A stretch of DNA of 6,731 bases, taken from assembly GCA_041675805.1 (NCBI GenBank), contig JBAYTD010000140.1:1-6731 (forward strand), read 5' to 3'. Below are positions 1-5,664 of this stretch, one piece after another. A program made the position numbers and the translations under genes. Origin of the DNA: JANNWF01 sp041675805. Lineage in GTDB: Bacteria; Pseudomonadota; Gammaproteobacteria; Xanthomonadales; Xanthomonadaceae. Position 1 is the first letter of the stretch; each line of letters begins with the position of its first letter. Under the pieces are notes generated by a model. It searched no databases. It had not been told where the DNA came from and worked only from the letters and a program-made list of their open reading frames with translations.

Positions 1-341
1 CTGCGGATCTGGCCAAGGGCCATCCCGGTGTACAGGCCCGCGACAACGCGCTGTCAAAAGCCCGCTTCGAGTTCCGCTGGCAGGACCAGTTCAACCTCTC
101 GCTCGACCCGGACAAGGCGCAGGAATTCCACGACGAAACCCTGCCCAAGGAGGCCGCCAAGCACGCCCACTTCTGCTCCATGTGCGGCCCGCACTTCTGT
201 TCCATGAAGATCACCCAGGACGTGCGCGACTACGCCGCCGAAAAGGGTGTCGCCGATGAAACCGAAGCGCTGGCCAAGGGCATGGAGGAAAAGGCGCGCC
301 AGTTCCGTGAGCAGGGCGGGGAGGTGTATCAGGCGGAATGA
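1..341 (+). CDS. thiC: Phosphomethylpyrimidine synthase ThiC, C-terminal part (5' end outside window)
   Basis: ThiC is a cytoplasmic radical-SAM enzyme that rearranges aminoimidazole ribotide into hydroxymethylpyrimidine phosphate for thiamine synthesis. Only the last 112 codons are present; the reading frame enters at base 3 and stops with TGA at 339-341. The diagnostic feature is the C-terminal iron-sulfur motif C-x2-C-x4-C (visible residues 58, 61 and 66, read as CSMCGPHFC), followed by SMKITQDVRDYA, which is typical of ThiC. The end EQGGEVYQAE is a normal ThiC terminus, so the gene looks complete at its 3' end. Bases 295-335, near that end, are repeated at 1216-1256. Any TPP riboswitch would lie upstream of the window. 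Identification is secure from the motif and the flanking conserved residues. Confidence 0.96.
   Translation, partial: ADLAKGHPGVQARDNALSKARFEFRWQDQFNLSLDPDKAQEFHDETLPKEAAKHAHFCSMCGPHFCSMKITQDVRDYAAEKGVADETEALAKGMEEKARQFREQGGEVYQAE
295..335 (+). repeat. Direct repeat, copy 1 (inside the thiC 3' end)
   Basis: This 41-bp stretch of the thiC coding sequence (encoding about RQFREQGGEVYQA) recurs at 1216-1256 with a single difference (C at 317, T at 1238). A few further bases to the left match with one indel. Copy 1 is in its native place, because it is in frame in thiC and is followed by the proper stop codon. It forms the left boundary of an interval that contains a toxin-antitoxin module. Confidence 0.9.
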
Positions 342-457
342 TCCTGCCACGGATCGCCGAGCAGATGCGTGAGCGTTGAGCCGATCATGAAGCCTGCTGC
401 GCGGATGCGTTAACCTCTTGGCCGGGTGAGGTCTAGACACCACCATGAGCGCATGAA

Positions 458-486
458 TTGAACGAATCGTTCGATTTGGTTAGATT
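458..486 (+). promoter_or_regulatory. Predicted promoter of the toxin-antitoxin operon
   Basis: A -35-like TTGAAC at 458-463 and a -10-like TAGATT at 481-486 are separated by exactly 17 bp, each matching four of six bases of the sigma-70 consensus. The expected transcription start, about 7 bases after the -10 box, falls on or next to the antitoxin ATG at 493, and no Shine-Dalgarno sequence precedes that ATG. The mRNA may therefore be leaderless. This is a prediction from sequence pattern only. Confidence 0.5.
460..472 (+). promoter_or_regulatory. Candidate operator palindrome for antitoxin autorepression
   Basis: GAACGAATCGTTC is a perfect 13-bp palindrome around a central base. It overlaps the predicted -35 box and lies in the spacer of the proposed promoter. 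Phd/YefM antitoxins commonly repress their own operon by binding short palindromes in this position, so an operator role is a reasonable inference. Confidence 0.45.
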
Positions 487-492
487 GTCGCC

Positions 493-744
493 ATGCACAC
501 CTACACCGCCAACGAAGCCAAGACCCGTTTCGGGGAGTTCCTCGATCGCGCCCAGCGCGAGCCGGTGCGGGTGATGCGCCACGAGCGGGTCGTCGGCGTC
601 ATGGTCAGCGCCCAGGACTACGAGGCCATGCGGGCGTTCTATGCCGACCGCCTGCGCGGCACGCTGGACGAATCCGCGGCTGCGGCCGCGCAGGCGGGAA
701 TGAACGAAGACGTTCTGGAAAGCCTGCTGGCCGATGAGAGCTGA
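493..744 (+). CDS. Type II antitoxin, Phd/YefM family
   Basis: This 83-aa protein would neutralise the toxin encoded immediately downstream and probably repress the shared promoter. The N-terminal half (residues 1-45) has the Phd/YefM pattern: the stretch YTANEAKTRFGEFLDRA, then a PV-V-RHERVVGVMVSAQDYEAM segment that forms the DNA-binding and dimerisation fold. The C-terminal half (about 50-83) is alanine- and acid-rich and likely flexible, as expected for the part that wraps the toxin. The ATG at 493 is chosen because family homology starts there and the promoter signals end at 486; there is no clear ribosome binding site. The 3' end overlaps the toxin start by 11 bp, implying coupled translation. 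The family call is firm; the exact subfamily is not determined. Confidence 0.88.
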   Translation: MHTYTANEAKTRFGEFLDRAQREPVRVMRHERVVGVMVSAQDYEAMRAFYADRLRGTLDESAAAAAQAGMNEDVLESLLADES

Positions 745-1189
745 TAGGGCCCGGCACCCGCTCCGGGTGGTGGTAGACACCAACGTTTGGATCAGCGCGG
801 CGCTGTCGGCATCGGGTGCACCGGCACTGGCCGCGCGGCGCGTATTGGAGACACGTCGCCCGGTCTTTTCCGAAGGCACCTTCGCGGAACTGGAAACGCG
901 TCTGTGGCGGCCCAAGTTCGACCGCTACCTGAGCATCGACCTGCGCCAGCGCATCCTGCATGACCTGAGCGCCGCCGCCGACTGGGTGGTGATTCCCTCC
1001 GACCTGATGCAGCAAACCTGGTCCCGCGACCCGGACGACGACCATTTCGTCCGCGCCGCGCTCGCCGCACAGGCACCGCTGTTGATCACGGGCGACGCCG
1101 ACCTGTTCGATCTTCCCGCCATCGCCGGCCTGCGTATCCGGACCCCGGCCGATGGGCTGGGTAAATGGGATGGCGCTGCCACCGGGTAA
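734..1189 (+). CDS. PIN-domain ribonuclease toxin (PIN family toxin component, COG1569-like)
   Basis: This 151-aa protein is predicted to be a Mg2+-dependent endoribonuclease acting on RNA in the cytoplasm and held inactive by the upstream antitoxin. The PIN fold is visible in order: beta-1 with the catalytic aspartate in VVVDTNVWISA (Asp15, Asn17), an acidic residue in the FAELETRLWRPKF segment (Glu52), the RDPDDDHFVRAAL segment (Asp102/Asp103), and ITGDADLF (Asp121, Asp123). All four acidic positions expected for activity are present. The RPKF and DPDDD motifs match the PIN_3 group often annotated as 'putative toxin-antitoxin system toxin component, PIN family'. The ATG at 734 lies inside the antitoxin gene, 11 bp before its end. 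The RNA target cannot be read from the sequence. Only 26 bp separate its stop from the thiC-derived repeat. Confidence 0.88.
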   Translation: MRADRARHPLRVVVDTNVWISAALSASGAPALAARRVLETRRPVFSEGTFAELETRLWRPKFDRYLSIDLRQRILHDLSAAADWVVIPSDLMQQTWSRDPDDDHFVRAALAAQAPLLITGDADLFDLPAIAGLRIRTPADGLGKWDGAATG

Positions 1190-1215
1190 CAGGCGAATGC
1201 CGCCTTGCGAAAGGT

Positions 1216-1256
1216 CGCGCCAGTTCCGTGAGCAGGGTGGGGAGGTGTATCAGGCG
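1216..1256 (+). repeat. Direct repeat, copy 2 (displaced thiC 3' fragment)
   Basis: Displaced copy of 295-335 (40 of 41 bases identical), 921 bp downstream. Here it is not part of a thiC gene. It is followed not by the thiC stop codon but directly by sequence encoding VCLPEECTLREAI of the beta-helix gene in a different frame. The thiC frame through this copy continues to a stop at 1347-1349, giving a tail that does not resemble ThiC. The copy therefore marks a recombination junction. Confidence 0.88.
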
Positions 1257-2281
1257 TCTGCCTGCCGGAGGAGTGCACGCTGCGGGAAGCCATTGCGGTG
1301 GCCAACAGTGACCCGGGCCACAGCGAAATCAACTTTGCCAGTGGCCTGACCGGCATGATCACCCTGGCCGACATCCCCGACCTGCAGTACAACTTCATGC
1401 GGGTCATCGGGCCGCTCACCATCCTCGGGCCCGGCGCGGACCTGCTCACCATCGACGCAAGGCATGCTTCGCGCTTCTTCTTCGTGACCATGCCGGCACC
1501 TGGCTTCATCCTGTCTGGCGTGACGCTTGCCAAGGGCCATACCGTGGGCCATGGCGGCGCGATCTACTCCGCGACCACGACAAGCCTGCGCGGCGTCGTC
1601 ATCCGCGACGGCATCTCCGACACCCACGGGGGCTGCATCTCCATCGCAGGCGCAAACCTGGTCGTGATTGACAGCACGATCACCGGTTGCGCGGCCGATG
1701 GTGGCGCCGGCGGCGGCATCTTCGTGAATGTCGGCGGAGTCGTACTCGCCAACAGCACTGTCGAGGGCAACGTGTCGTCCGCCTTTGGCGGCGGAGTCGC
1801 AGCGACTGGCACGCTGCAACTGTTAAACAGCACCGTGACCGGCAACCTTGCGTCCGCGGACGGGGCCGGCTTCGTTGCGGGCAACGACGCCATCGTGCGT
1901 AACAGCATCATTGCCGACAACCTGGCGGATACCGGGCCGGACGAGTTCCGCGTCGGGGGCACGCTGACCATCAGCCACAGCCTCGTCCGGCGCGACAGCG
2001 TTCCCGCCGTCTCGCCCGTCATCAATGGCAACGTCATCGGTGTGGATCCGCTGCTCGGTCCGCTGCAGGACAACGGCGGTCCAACGCCTACCCAGGGCCT
2101 GTTCACCGGGTCCCCTGCGATTGATGCCGGCAACAACGCCCTGATTCCTCCGGGGAGCGTTTCCGACCAGCGCGGCCCGGGCTTCCCGCGCATCGTCTAC
2201 GGCACGGTGGACATGGGCGCGGTGGAGGTACCGGAGCGCCCGGTGCTGGTGTTCGCGGACGGATTCGAACCGCCGATCTGA
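1257..2281 (+). pseudogene. 5'-truncated gene for a secreted right-handed beta-helix protein with choice-of-anchor Q-type C-terminus
   Basis: The frame is open from 1232 to 2281, but the first usable start codon is GTG 1298 (327 codons), which lies inside the family's N-terminal motif. The bases just before it encode VCLPEECTLREAIAVAN, the CxLREAI motif that normally follows a signal peptide and a short linker in these proteins. Signal peptide and true start are missing; the homologous part begins right after the thiC-derived repeat at 1256. The rest is intact: repetitive beta-helix rungs (GGCIS, NSTVEGN, GGGVAATG, NSTVTGN, NSIIADN; about residues 80-230 from the GTG), then the block PLLGPLQDNGG...GSPAIDAG...DQRG...DMGAVE (250-310), characteristic of choice-of-anchor Q proteins. 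It ends in FADGFEPPI, a C-terminal motif I associate with Xanthomonadales exported proteins. Without a signal peptide export is unlikely, so I treat it as a recent remnant. It could be annotated as a CDS from 1298. Confidence 0.7.
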
Positions 2282-2501
2282 TGCAGCGGTGGTCGCGCGC
2301 CATGGATGGCGCGCTCGCGGATCAAGTCCAGGATGGAGTGGTTCAGACGTTTCCCAGGATTTTTCCTACCCGACGTTCAGCCGATTCCGATGCGCGGTTC
2401 CGGCATTTGCGGATGCCGGGCGATGCAGCCGATGCGGACACTGTCTCCACCGCCGGCAAGCAGGCCGGACGGATCATCCAACCATCATCGGAGACATCGC
2501 C
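2282..2501. other. 220-bp gap between the beta-helix gene and the comEA-like gene
   Basis: No convincing gene was found. The gap holds the hairpin at 2295-2314, a second perfect 7-bp stem with a 6-base loop at 2400-2419 (CCGGCAT / ATGCCGG), and a short T-rich stretch near 2350-2367. Open frames crossing it lack family resemblance. The promoter of the downstream gene should lie here, but I cannot point to good -35/-10 boxes. Confidence 0.5.
2295..2314. terminator. Hairpin just after the beta-helix gene, possible weak terminator
   Basis: A perfect 9-bp inverted repeat (GCGCGCCAT, two-base loop GG, ATGGCGCGC) starts 14 bp after the stop at 2281. It is very GC-rich and well placed, but no T-run follows, so intrinsic termination is uncertain. 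Confidence 0.35.
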
Positions 2502-2795
2502 ATGAACAAGTTTGCCCTCGTCATCAAGTCGCTGTTCCTGTCGCTGGCGCTGAGCGTCGCCGCGTTCGCCGCCGGGCCGGTCAACATCAACACGGCGGAT
2601 GCGCCGACGCTGGCCGCCAATCTGCACGGGGTCGGGCCGGCCAAGGCGCAGGCCATCGTCGAACACCGCCAGACCAAGGGGCCGTTCAAGAGTGCCGACC
2701 AGCTTGCCGAGGTGAAGGGCATTGGCCTGGCCACGGTGGAGAAGAACCGCGAGCGCATCCAGCTCGGCAATGACGGTGCCGCCAGGACCAAGTGA
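2502..2795 (+). CDS. Exported ComEA-like helix-hairpin-helix DNA-binding protein
   Basis: This 97-aa protein belongs to the small ComEA family. Its members bind double-stranded DNA without sequence specificity in the periplasm and help pull DNA through the outer membrane during natural transformation. Residues 1-24 form a signal peptide (MNK, a hydrophobic core, then AFA before AG). The mature part begins with VNINTADAPTL, a ComEA hallmark, and contains two helix-hairpin-helix motifs: LHGVGPAKAQAIVEHR (about 41-56) and VKGIGLATVEKNRERI (about 71-86), with the G-x-G turns intact. The ATG at 2502 is preceded by GGAGA at 2490-2494 with a 7-bp gap and gives a full signal peptide, so longer starts upstream are rejected. 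It appears monocistronic, with a strong hairpin following. A role in DNA uptake is inferred from the family; single-domain members also occur outside competence loci. Confidence 0.88.
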   Translation: MNKFALVIKSLFLSLALSVAAFAAGPVNINTADAPTLAANLHGVGPAKAQAIVEHRQTKGPFKSADQLAEVKGIGLATVEKNRERIQLGNDGAARTK

Positions 2796-2812
2796 TACAT
2801 GATGCGCGACCG

Positions 2813-2851
2813 AACGGCGTCGCCCCGCCAAGGATGCGGGGCGACGCCGTT
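2813..2851 (+). terminator. Strong hairpin, probable terminator of the comEA-like gene
   Basis: A perfect 16-bp inverted repeat (arms 2813-2828 and 2836-2851, AACGGCGTCGCCCCGC and its complement) with a 7-base loop begins 17 bp after the stop. The T-run is weak (TTGGGCGTTTC), so efficiency is uncertain, but the length and perfection of the stem make a terminator the best explanation. Confidence 0.65.
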
Positions 2852-2966
2852 GGGCGTTTCGGCGCTCGGGGAACATTCCGCGCGCTGGCGCTATCGGAGA
2901 GGGGTTGCCGGCGGGTCGGATCTCCTGGCCGCTGAGCCGCCATTCCCGCCTGCCGGAGTGCCTGTC

Positions 2967-3071
2967 ATGGTTGCCCGATCCGCGTTCTTCGCTGTGGCCC
3001 TTGCGCTGGTTGCGCCGGTTGCGTTCTCGCCGAGTTCCGTGGAGGCACCGGATGGCCGCATCTCGCGCTGA
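2967..3071 (+). CDS. Possible 34-aa single-span membrane or secreted peptide
   Basis: The ATG at 2967 has a good GGAG at 2955-2958 with an 8-bp gap. It opens a 34-codon frame: a short basic start (MVARS), a hydrophobic stretch FFAVALALVAPVAF (about residues 7-20), and a polar tail (SSVEAPDGRISR). It ends 15 bp before the DUF2249 gene, so it could be its leader cistron. I do not recognise a family. It could equally be chance, because high-GC DNA makes such hydrophobic frames easily. An alternative overlapping frame (TTG 2905 to TGA 3090, arginine- and tryptophan-rich) overlaps the DUF2249 start as ATGA but has no properly spaced ribosome binding site. Confidence 0.3.
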   Translation: MVARSAFFAVALALVAPVAFSPSSVEAPDGRISR

Positions 3072-3086
3072 CGGATCGATGCGGCG

Positions 3087-3341
3087 ATGACCGTGCGTCT
3101 GGACCTGCGCCATCTGCCGCCGCCGCAGCCGATGGAGCACATCCTCGATGCCTTGCCGTCGCTGCCGCCGGGCACCTGCCTGGAAGCGCTGACGCCGTTC
3201 CGCCCGCTGCCGCTGCTGCCGATCCTTGAGGACATGGGCTACGCCTGGCGTCTTGAGCAGACGCCGGACGGTCAGGAACTGCTGCGGGTTTGTCGACGGG
3301 AGGACGCGGCGACGGCGTTCGCGTTGGCAGTTTCGGCGTGA
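3087..3341 (+). CDS. DUF2249 domain protein
   Basis: This 84-aa soluble protein is essentially one DUF2249 domain. Family traits visible: the opening LDLRHLPPPQPMEHILDAL (residues 5-23), the central leucine/proline run RPLPLLPILEDMGYAW (about 39-54) and a short beta strand near the end (QELLRVCRRE). The fold resembles small TusA/SirA-like domains; the biochemical role is unknown. DUF2249 genes are frequently found beside denitrification and nitric-oxide-response genes, which fits the membrane protein encoded next. The ATG at 3087 has only a weak ribosome binding site. The stop overlaps the next gene's GTG (GTGA at 3338-3341), so the two are probably translationally coupled. The domain call is good; function is inference. 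Confidence 0.75.
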   Translation: MTVRLDLRHLPPPQPMEHILDALPSLPPGTCLEALTPFRPLPLLPILEDMGYAWRLEQTPDGQELLRVCRREDAATAFALAVSA

Positions 3342-4621
3342 CCAAGCTGGCCCTGGCGCAGGCCCCGCCGCCGGCGCGACCGCTGCGCTGGCTGCTCGGC
3401 GCGCCGTTGTGGGGCATCGTCGCCGGGGCCTGGCTGCTGTGGCACGGGGAAGCAGCGCTGCTCAGCCGCTGGTCGCCGCCGACGGTGGCGCTGGTGCATC
3501 TGTTCACGCTCGGCGTGCTCGGCAACGCGATGCTCGGCAGCCTGTTGCAGTTCCTGCCGGTGGCGGCCGGCAGCGCGATGCCGCTGGGACGTGCGGCGGC
3601 CTGGCTGCATGGCGCGTTCAATCTCGGCCTGGCGCTGTTCGTGCCGGCGATGGCGATGATGCGGCCCGGCTGGCTGGCGCTGTCCGCCGTGTTGCTGGCG
3701 GTGCCCTTGCTGAGCTTCGCATTCGCCGCCGGGATCGCCTTGCTGCGCGGCGGCGCGCCGCGCGCCTTGCGGGTGGCCATCGGCTTCGCGCTGGGCGCGC
3801 TGGCGATCACCGTGCTCGGCGGGGTCCTGCTGGTCGCCATCCTGCGCGGCGAATGGCATTGGCCGCTGGATCGCCTGGCCGATCTGCACGCGCTGTTCGG
3901 GCTGCTCGGCTGGGTGCTGGGGCTGATGGCCGCAGTCGGCAGCGTGACCCTGCCGATGTTCCAGGGCGCGCCGAAGGTGCCGGATCGCTGGCTGGCCATC
4001 TGGCTGGCGTTGGCCGGCGGCGGCCTGCTGGTCGGCTCGGCGATCCATGCGATCAGCGGCGCGCCGGCCGGTCTGGTGCTGGCCGTGGCACCGGCGGCGC
4101 TGGCCTTTGTCGGGGCGTCGTTGTGGTTGCCGCGTCGCCTCTCGCATCGGCGCGATTCCGCCCTGGTGTGGTTCTGGCGGCTGGGTAGTCTGGCCTTGCT
4201 GGCGGCCGGCGTGCTGGCGCTGATCGAGGCCGGCAGTGCCGCGCCGTGGTCGCTGGTCATGGCGGCCGGCGTGCTGGGCATCGGCATCGGCCTGCCGCTG
4301 ATGCTGACCGGCATGATGCTGGAGATCGCTGCCTTCCTGGCCTGGATCGGCCTGCGCAGTACCTGCCCGCGCGGCGTGCGTATTCCCGGCGTCAGTCGGC
4401 TGATCCCCGAGCGCGACAAGCTGCTGGCGCTGGCGATGCACCTGCTGGCGGCGGGCGTCCTGCTTGGTGCAGCGATCTGGCCGGTGCTGGCGCGCGCCGC
4501 CGGCCTCGCCCTGCTGCTGGCCTACGCCGTCACCTTCGCCTGCCTGCTTGGCGGCCTGCATCGCGCGCGGCGTCATCTGCCCGCCGTGACCGGCGAGGCC
4601 GACGCGGATCGCTTGACCTGA
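3338..4621 (+). CDS. Polytopic membrane protein, NnrS/heme-copper-oxidase-subunit-I-like
   Basis: This 427-aa inner-membrane protein has about 12 predicted helices (roughly 18-36, 48-75, 88-108, 113-136, 145-168, 184-203, 219-240, 244-263, 277-297, 303-338, 362-385, 386-407). Histidines sit within or at the edges of helices: H54 in VHLFTLGVLGNAMLGSLLQFLP, H91 in WLHGAFNLG, H184 in DLHALFGLLGW and H368 in AMHLLAAG. This pattern of conserved-looking histidines in a many-helix protein resembles NnrS and distant heme-copper oxidase subunit I relatives linked to nitric oxide metabolism, but family membership is inferred, not proven. The start is taken as GTG 3338, which overlaps the DUF2249 stop; a TTG at 3290 would add 16 polar residues read out of frame from that gene and is less likely. 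A role in nitrogen-oxide handling is suggested by the DUF2249 and anaerobic reductase neighbours. Confidence 0.7.
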   Translation: MTKLALAQAPPPARPLRWLLGAPLWGIVAGAWLLWHGEAALLSRWSPPTVALVHLFTLGVLGNAMLGSLLQFLPVAAGSAMPLGRAAAWLHGAFNLGLALFVPAMAMMRPGWLALSAVLLAVPLLSFAFAAGIALLRGGAPRALRVAIGFALGALAITVLGGVLLVAILRGEWHWPLDRLADLHALFGLLGWVLGLMAAVGSVTLPMFQGAPKVPDRWLAIWLALAGGGLLVGSAIHAISGAPAGLVLAVAPAALAFVGASLWLPRRLSHRRDSALVWFWRLGSLALLAAGVLALIEAGSAAPWSLVMAAGVLGIGIGLPLMLTGMMLEIAAFLAWIGLRSTCPRGVRIPGVSRLIPERDKLLALAMHLLAAGVLLGAAIWPVLARAAGLALLLAYAVTFACLLGGLHRARRHLPAVTGEADADRLT

Positions 4622-4729
4622 ATCATTGCCGCCCGGCCGGCGCTGGGCGTCAATGGCCGGCAGGATCGATGGGGCCGGATGGTGCCGGCGCGTCGAGTCT
4701 TTCTTCCCCTTGAGGCCAGGAGATCGACC

Positions 4730-4969
4730 ATGCAGTTCAATGTCCGACTGGATGCACGCGGCGTCGATGTCGACGCCATCGAGCGCCGCTTGCAGGATCT
4801 GGACCCTTCCGCCTTCGTCGACATCGAGCCCGGCGGCAACCGTTTGCGTGTTTCCGGCGTCGTTTCCGAGGACGAACTGCTGTCGGTGATGGGTGCCGCC
4901 GGCTATCCGCTCGCGGCGGATCGCATCGAGCCGATTCCCTCGCTGTGCTGCGGCGGCTGCGGCGGCTGA
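4730..4969 (+). CDS. Small HMA-fold-like protein with a cysteine-glycine tail (CCGGCGG)
   Basis: This 79-aa protein has a predicted beta-alpha-beta-beta-alpha-beta layout: strand FNVRLDA (3-9), helix DVDAIERRLQDL (13-24), strands AFVDIEP and RLRVSGVV (28-45), helix SEDELLSVMGAAGY (46-59) and a short strand. That resembles a heavy-metal-associated domain, but the usual N-terminal CxxC metal site is absent. Three cysteines instead sit at the extreme C-terminus (C73, C74, C77 in SLCCGGCGG), a plausible metal, iron-sulfur or thiol site. The ATG at 4730 is preceded by AGGAGA at 4718-4723 with a 6-bp gap, a strong ribosome binding site. It lies 108 bp after the membrane protein gene on the same strand and converges with nrdG. 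I do not know an assigned function; a link to the anaerobic reductase or to metal supply is speculative. Confidence 0.75.
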   Translation: MQFNVRLDARGVDVDAIERRLQDLDPSAFVDIEPGGNRLRVSGVVSEDELLSVMGAAGYPLAADRIEPIPSLCCGGCGG

Positions 4970-4980
4970 GCGTCGACCGC

Positions 4981-4994
4981 CACCGCTCGCGGTG
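4981..4994. terminator. Short hairpin between convergent genes
   Basis: CACCGC-TC-GCGGTG is a perfect 6-bp inverted repeat in the 29-bp gap between two convergent genes (stops at 4969 and 4999). It could help end both transcripts, but it is short and has no T-run on either side. Confidence 0.25.
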
Positions 4995-4998
4995 CCGC

Positions 4999-5664
4999 TT
5001 ATCCGGCGCGGAACTGGAAGTGGGCGAATCCCGCGCCCAGACGGGCCAGCTCGTCGGCGTCCAGGCGTGCCAGCGGCTGGCCTTGTTCGCGGCAGGCCTG
5101 AACCGCCCAATGGCGCACGCCGCGCGCGTGCAGGCCGCGGCCGAGGCGATGCAGGGCATCGAGCGGAAACAGGCCCGGATGCCAGGTGGTGCGGCACTCG
5201 AAATCGACGCCGCTGTGCAGGATCGCGTCCAATGACCGGAGCACCGGGGCGGCGCTGCCCCGGCGCGAGGTGATGCGGTCGTACTCCTTGTCCGGGCCCT
5301 TGATGTCGAGGCCGATCCAGTCCAGTTGCGGCAGAAGCGCGCGCAGGCGCTGCGGATACATGCCGCCGGTGTGCAGGCCGGTCTGATAGCCCAGCTCGCG
5401 CACCCGTGTCAGCGCATCGGCGAGCGTCGCCTGCGAGGTCGGCTCGCCGCCGGAGAACACCACCGCGTCGAGCAGGCCGCGACGGCGCTGCAGGAAGGCC
5501 TCGACCTGTTCCCAGGCGAGGCCGGTTTCGCCGCGTGCCGGCAGCAGGTCGGGGTTGTGGCAGTAGCCGCAACGCCACGGGCAGCCCTGCAGGAACAGCA
5601 CCGCCGCCAGCCGGCCGGGAAAGTCGATGCTGGTCAGCGGCGTCATGCCGCCGACCCGGATCAT
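4999..5664 (-). CDS. nrdG: Anaerobic ribonucleoside-triphosphate reductase activating protein (radical SAM)
   Basis: This 221-aa enzyme cleaves S-adenosylmethionine with a [4Fe-4S] cluster to place the glycyl radical on class III ribonucleotide reductase. The radical SAM motif C-x3-C-x2-C is at residues 28, 32 and 35 (GCPWRCGYCHNPDL). SGGEP at 71-75 is the SAM-contacting motif, and GLDIKGPDKEYD (118-129) is also typical of this family. The start MTPLTSIDFPGR is characteristic of the NrdG2-type branch (TIGR02495-like), somewhat longer than the E. coli enzyme. The ATG at 5662-5664 overlaps the stop of the upstream 61-aa gene as ATGA, so translation is coupled. Its natural substrate here would be the separate 61-aa glycyl-radical protein, which makes the gene order meaningful. 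Identification is secure. Confidence 0.93.
   Translation of the reverse strand: MIRVGGMTPLTSIDFPGRLAAVLFLQGCPWRCGYCHNPDLLPARGETGLAWEQVEAFLQRRRGLLDAVVFSGGEPTSQATLADALTRVRELGYQTGLHTGGMYPQRLRALLPQLDWIGLDIKGPDKEYDRITSRRGSAAPVLRSLDAILHSGVDFECRTTWHPGLFPLDALHRLGRGLHARGVRHWAVQACREQGQPLARLDADELARLGAGFAHFQFRAG

Noticed and set aside
1152..1349. A 65-codon plus-strand frame containing a ThiC-like RQFREQGGEVYQA segment
   Set aside because: It begins inside the toxin gene and only reads through the displaced thiC repeat. It is junction debris rather than a gene.
2289..2501. Longer starts for the comEA-like protein, extending it by about 70 residues
   Set aside because: The extension would bury a clear signal peptide that begins at ATG 2502, which has a well-spaced Shine-Dalgarno.
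2965..4419. A 484-codon minus-strand frame rich in Ser, Pro and Ala
   Set aside because: It is antisense to the DUF2249 and membrane protein genes, has no motif and no ribosome binding site, and looks like a GC-driven shadow.
3272..5578. A 768-codon open frame on the minus strand, rich in Arg, Gln, Ala and His
   Set aside because: It runs antisense through the membrane protein, HMA-like and nrdG genes, has low-complexity composition and no recognisable family. Long antisense frames are common in GC-rich coding DNA.
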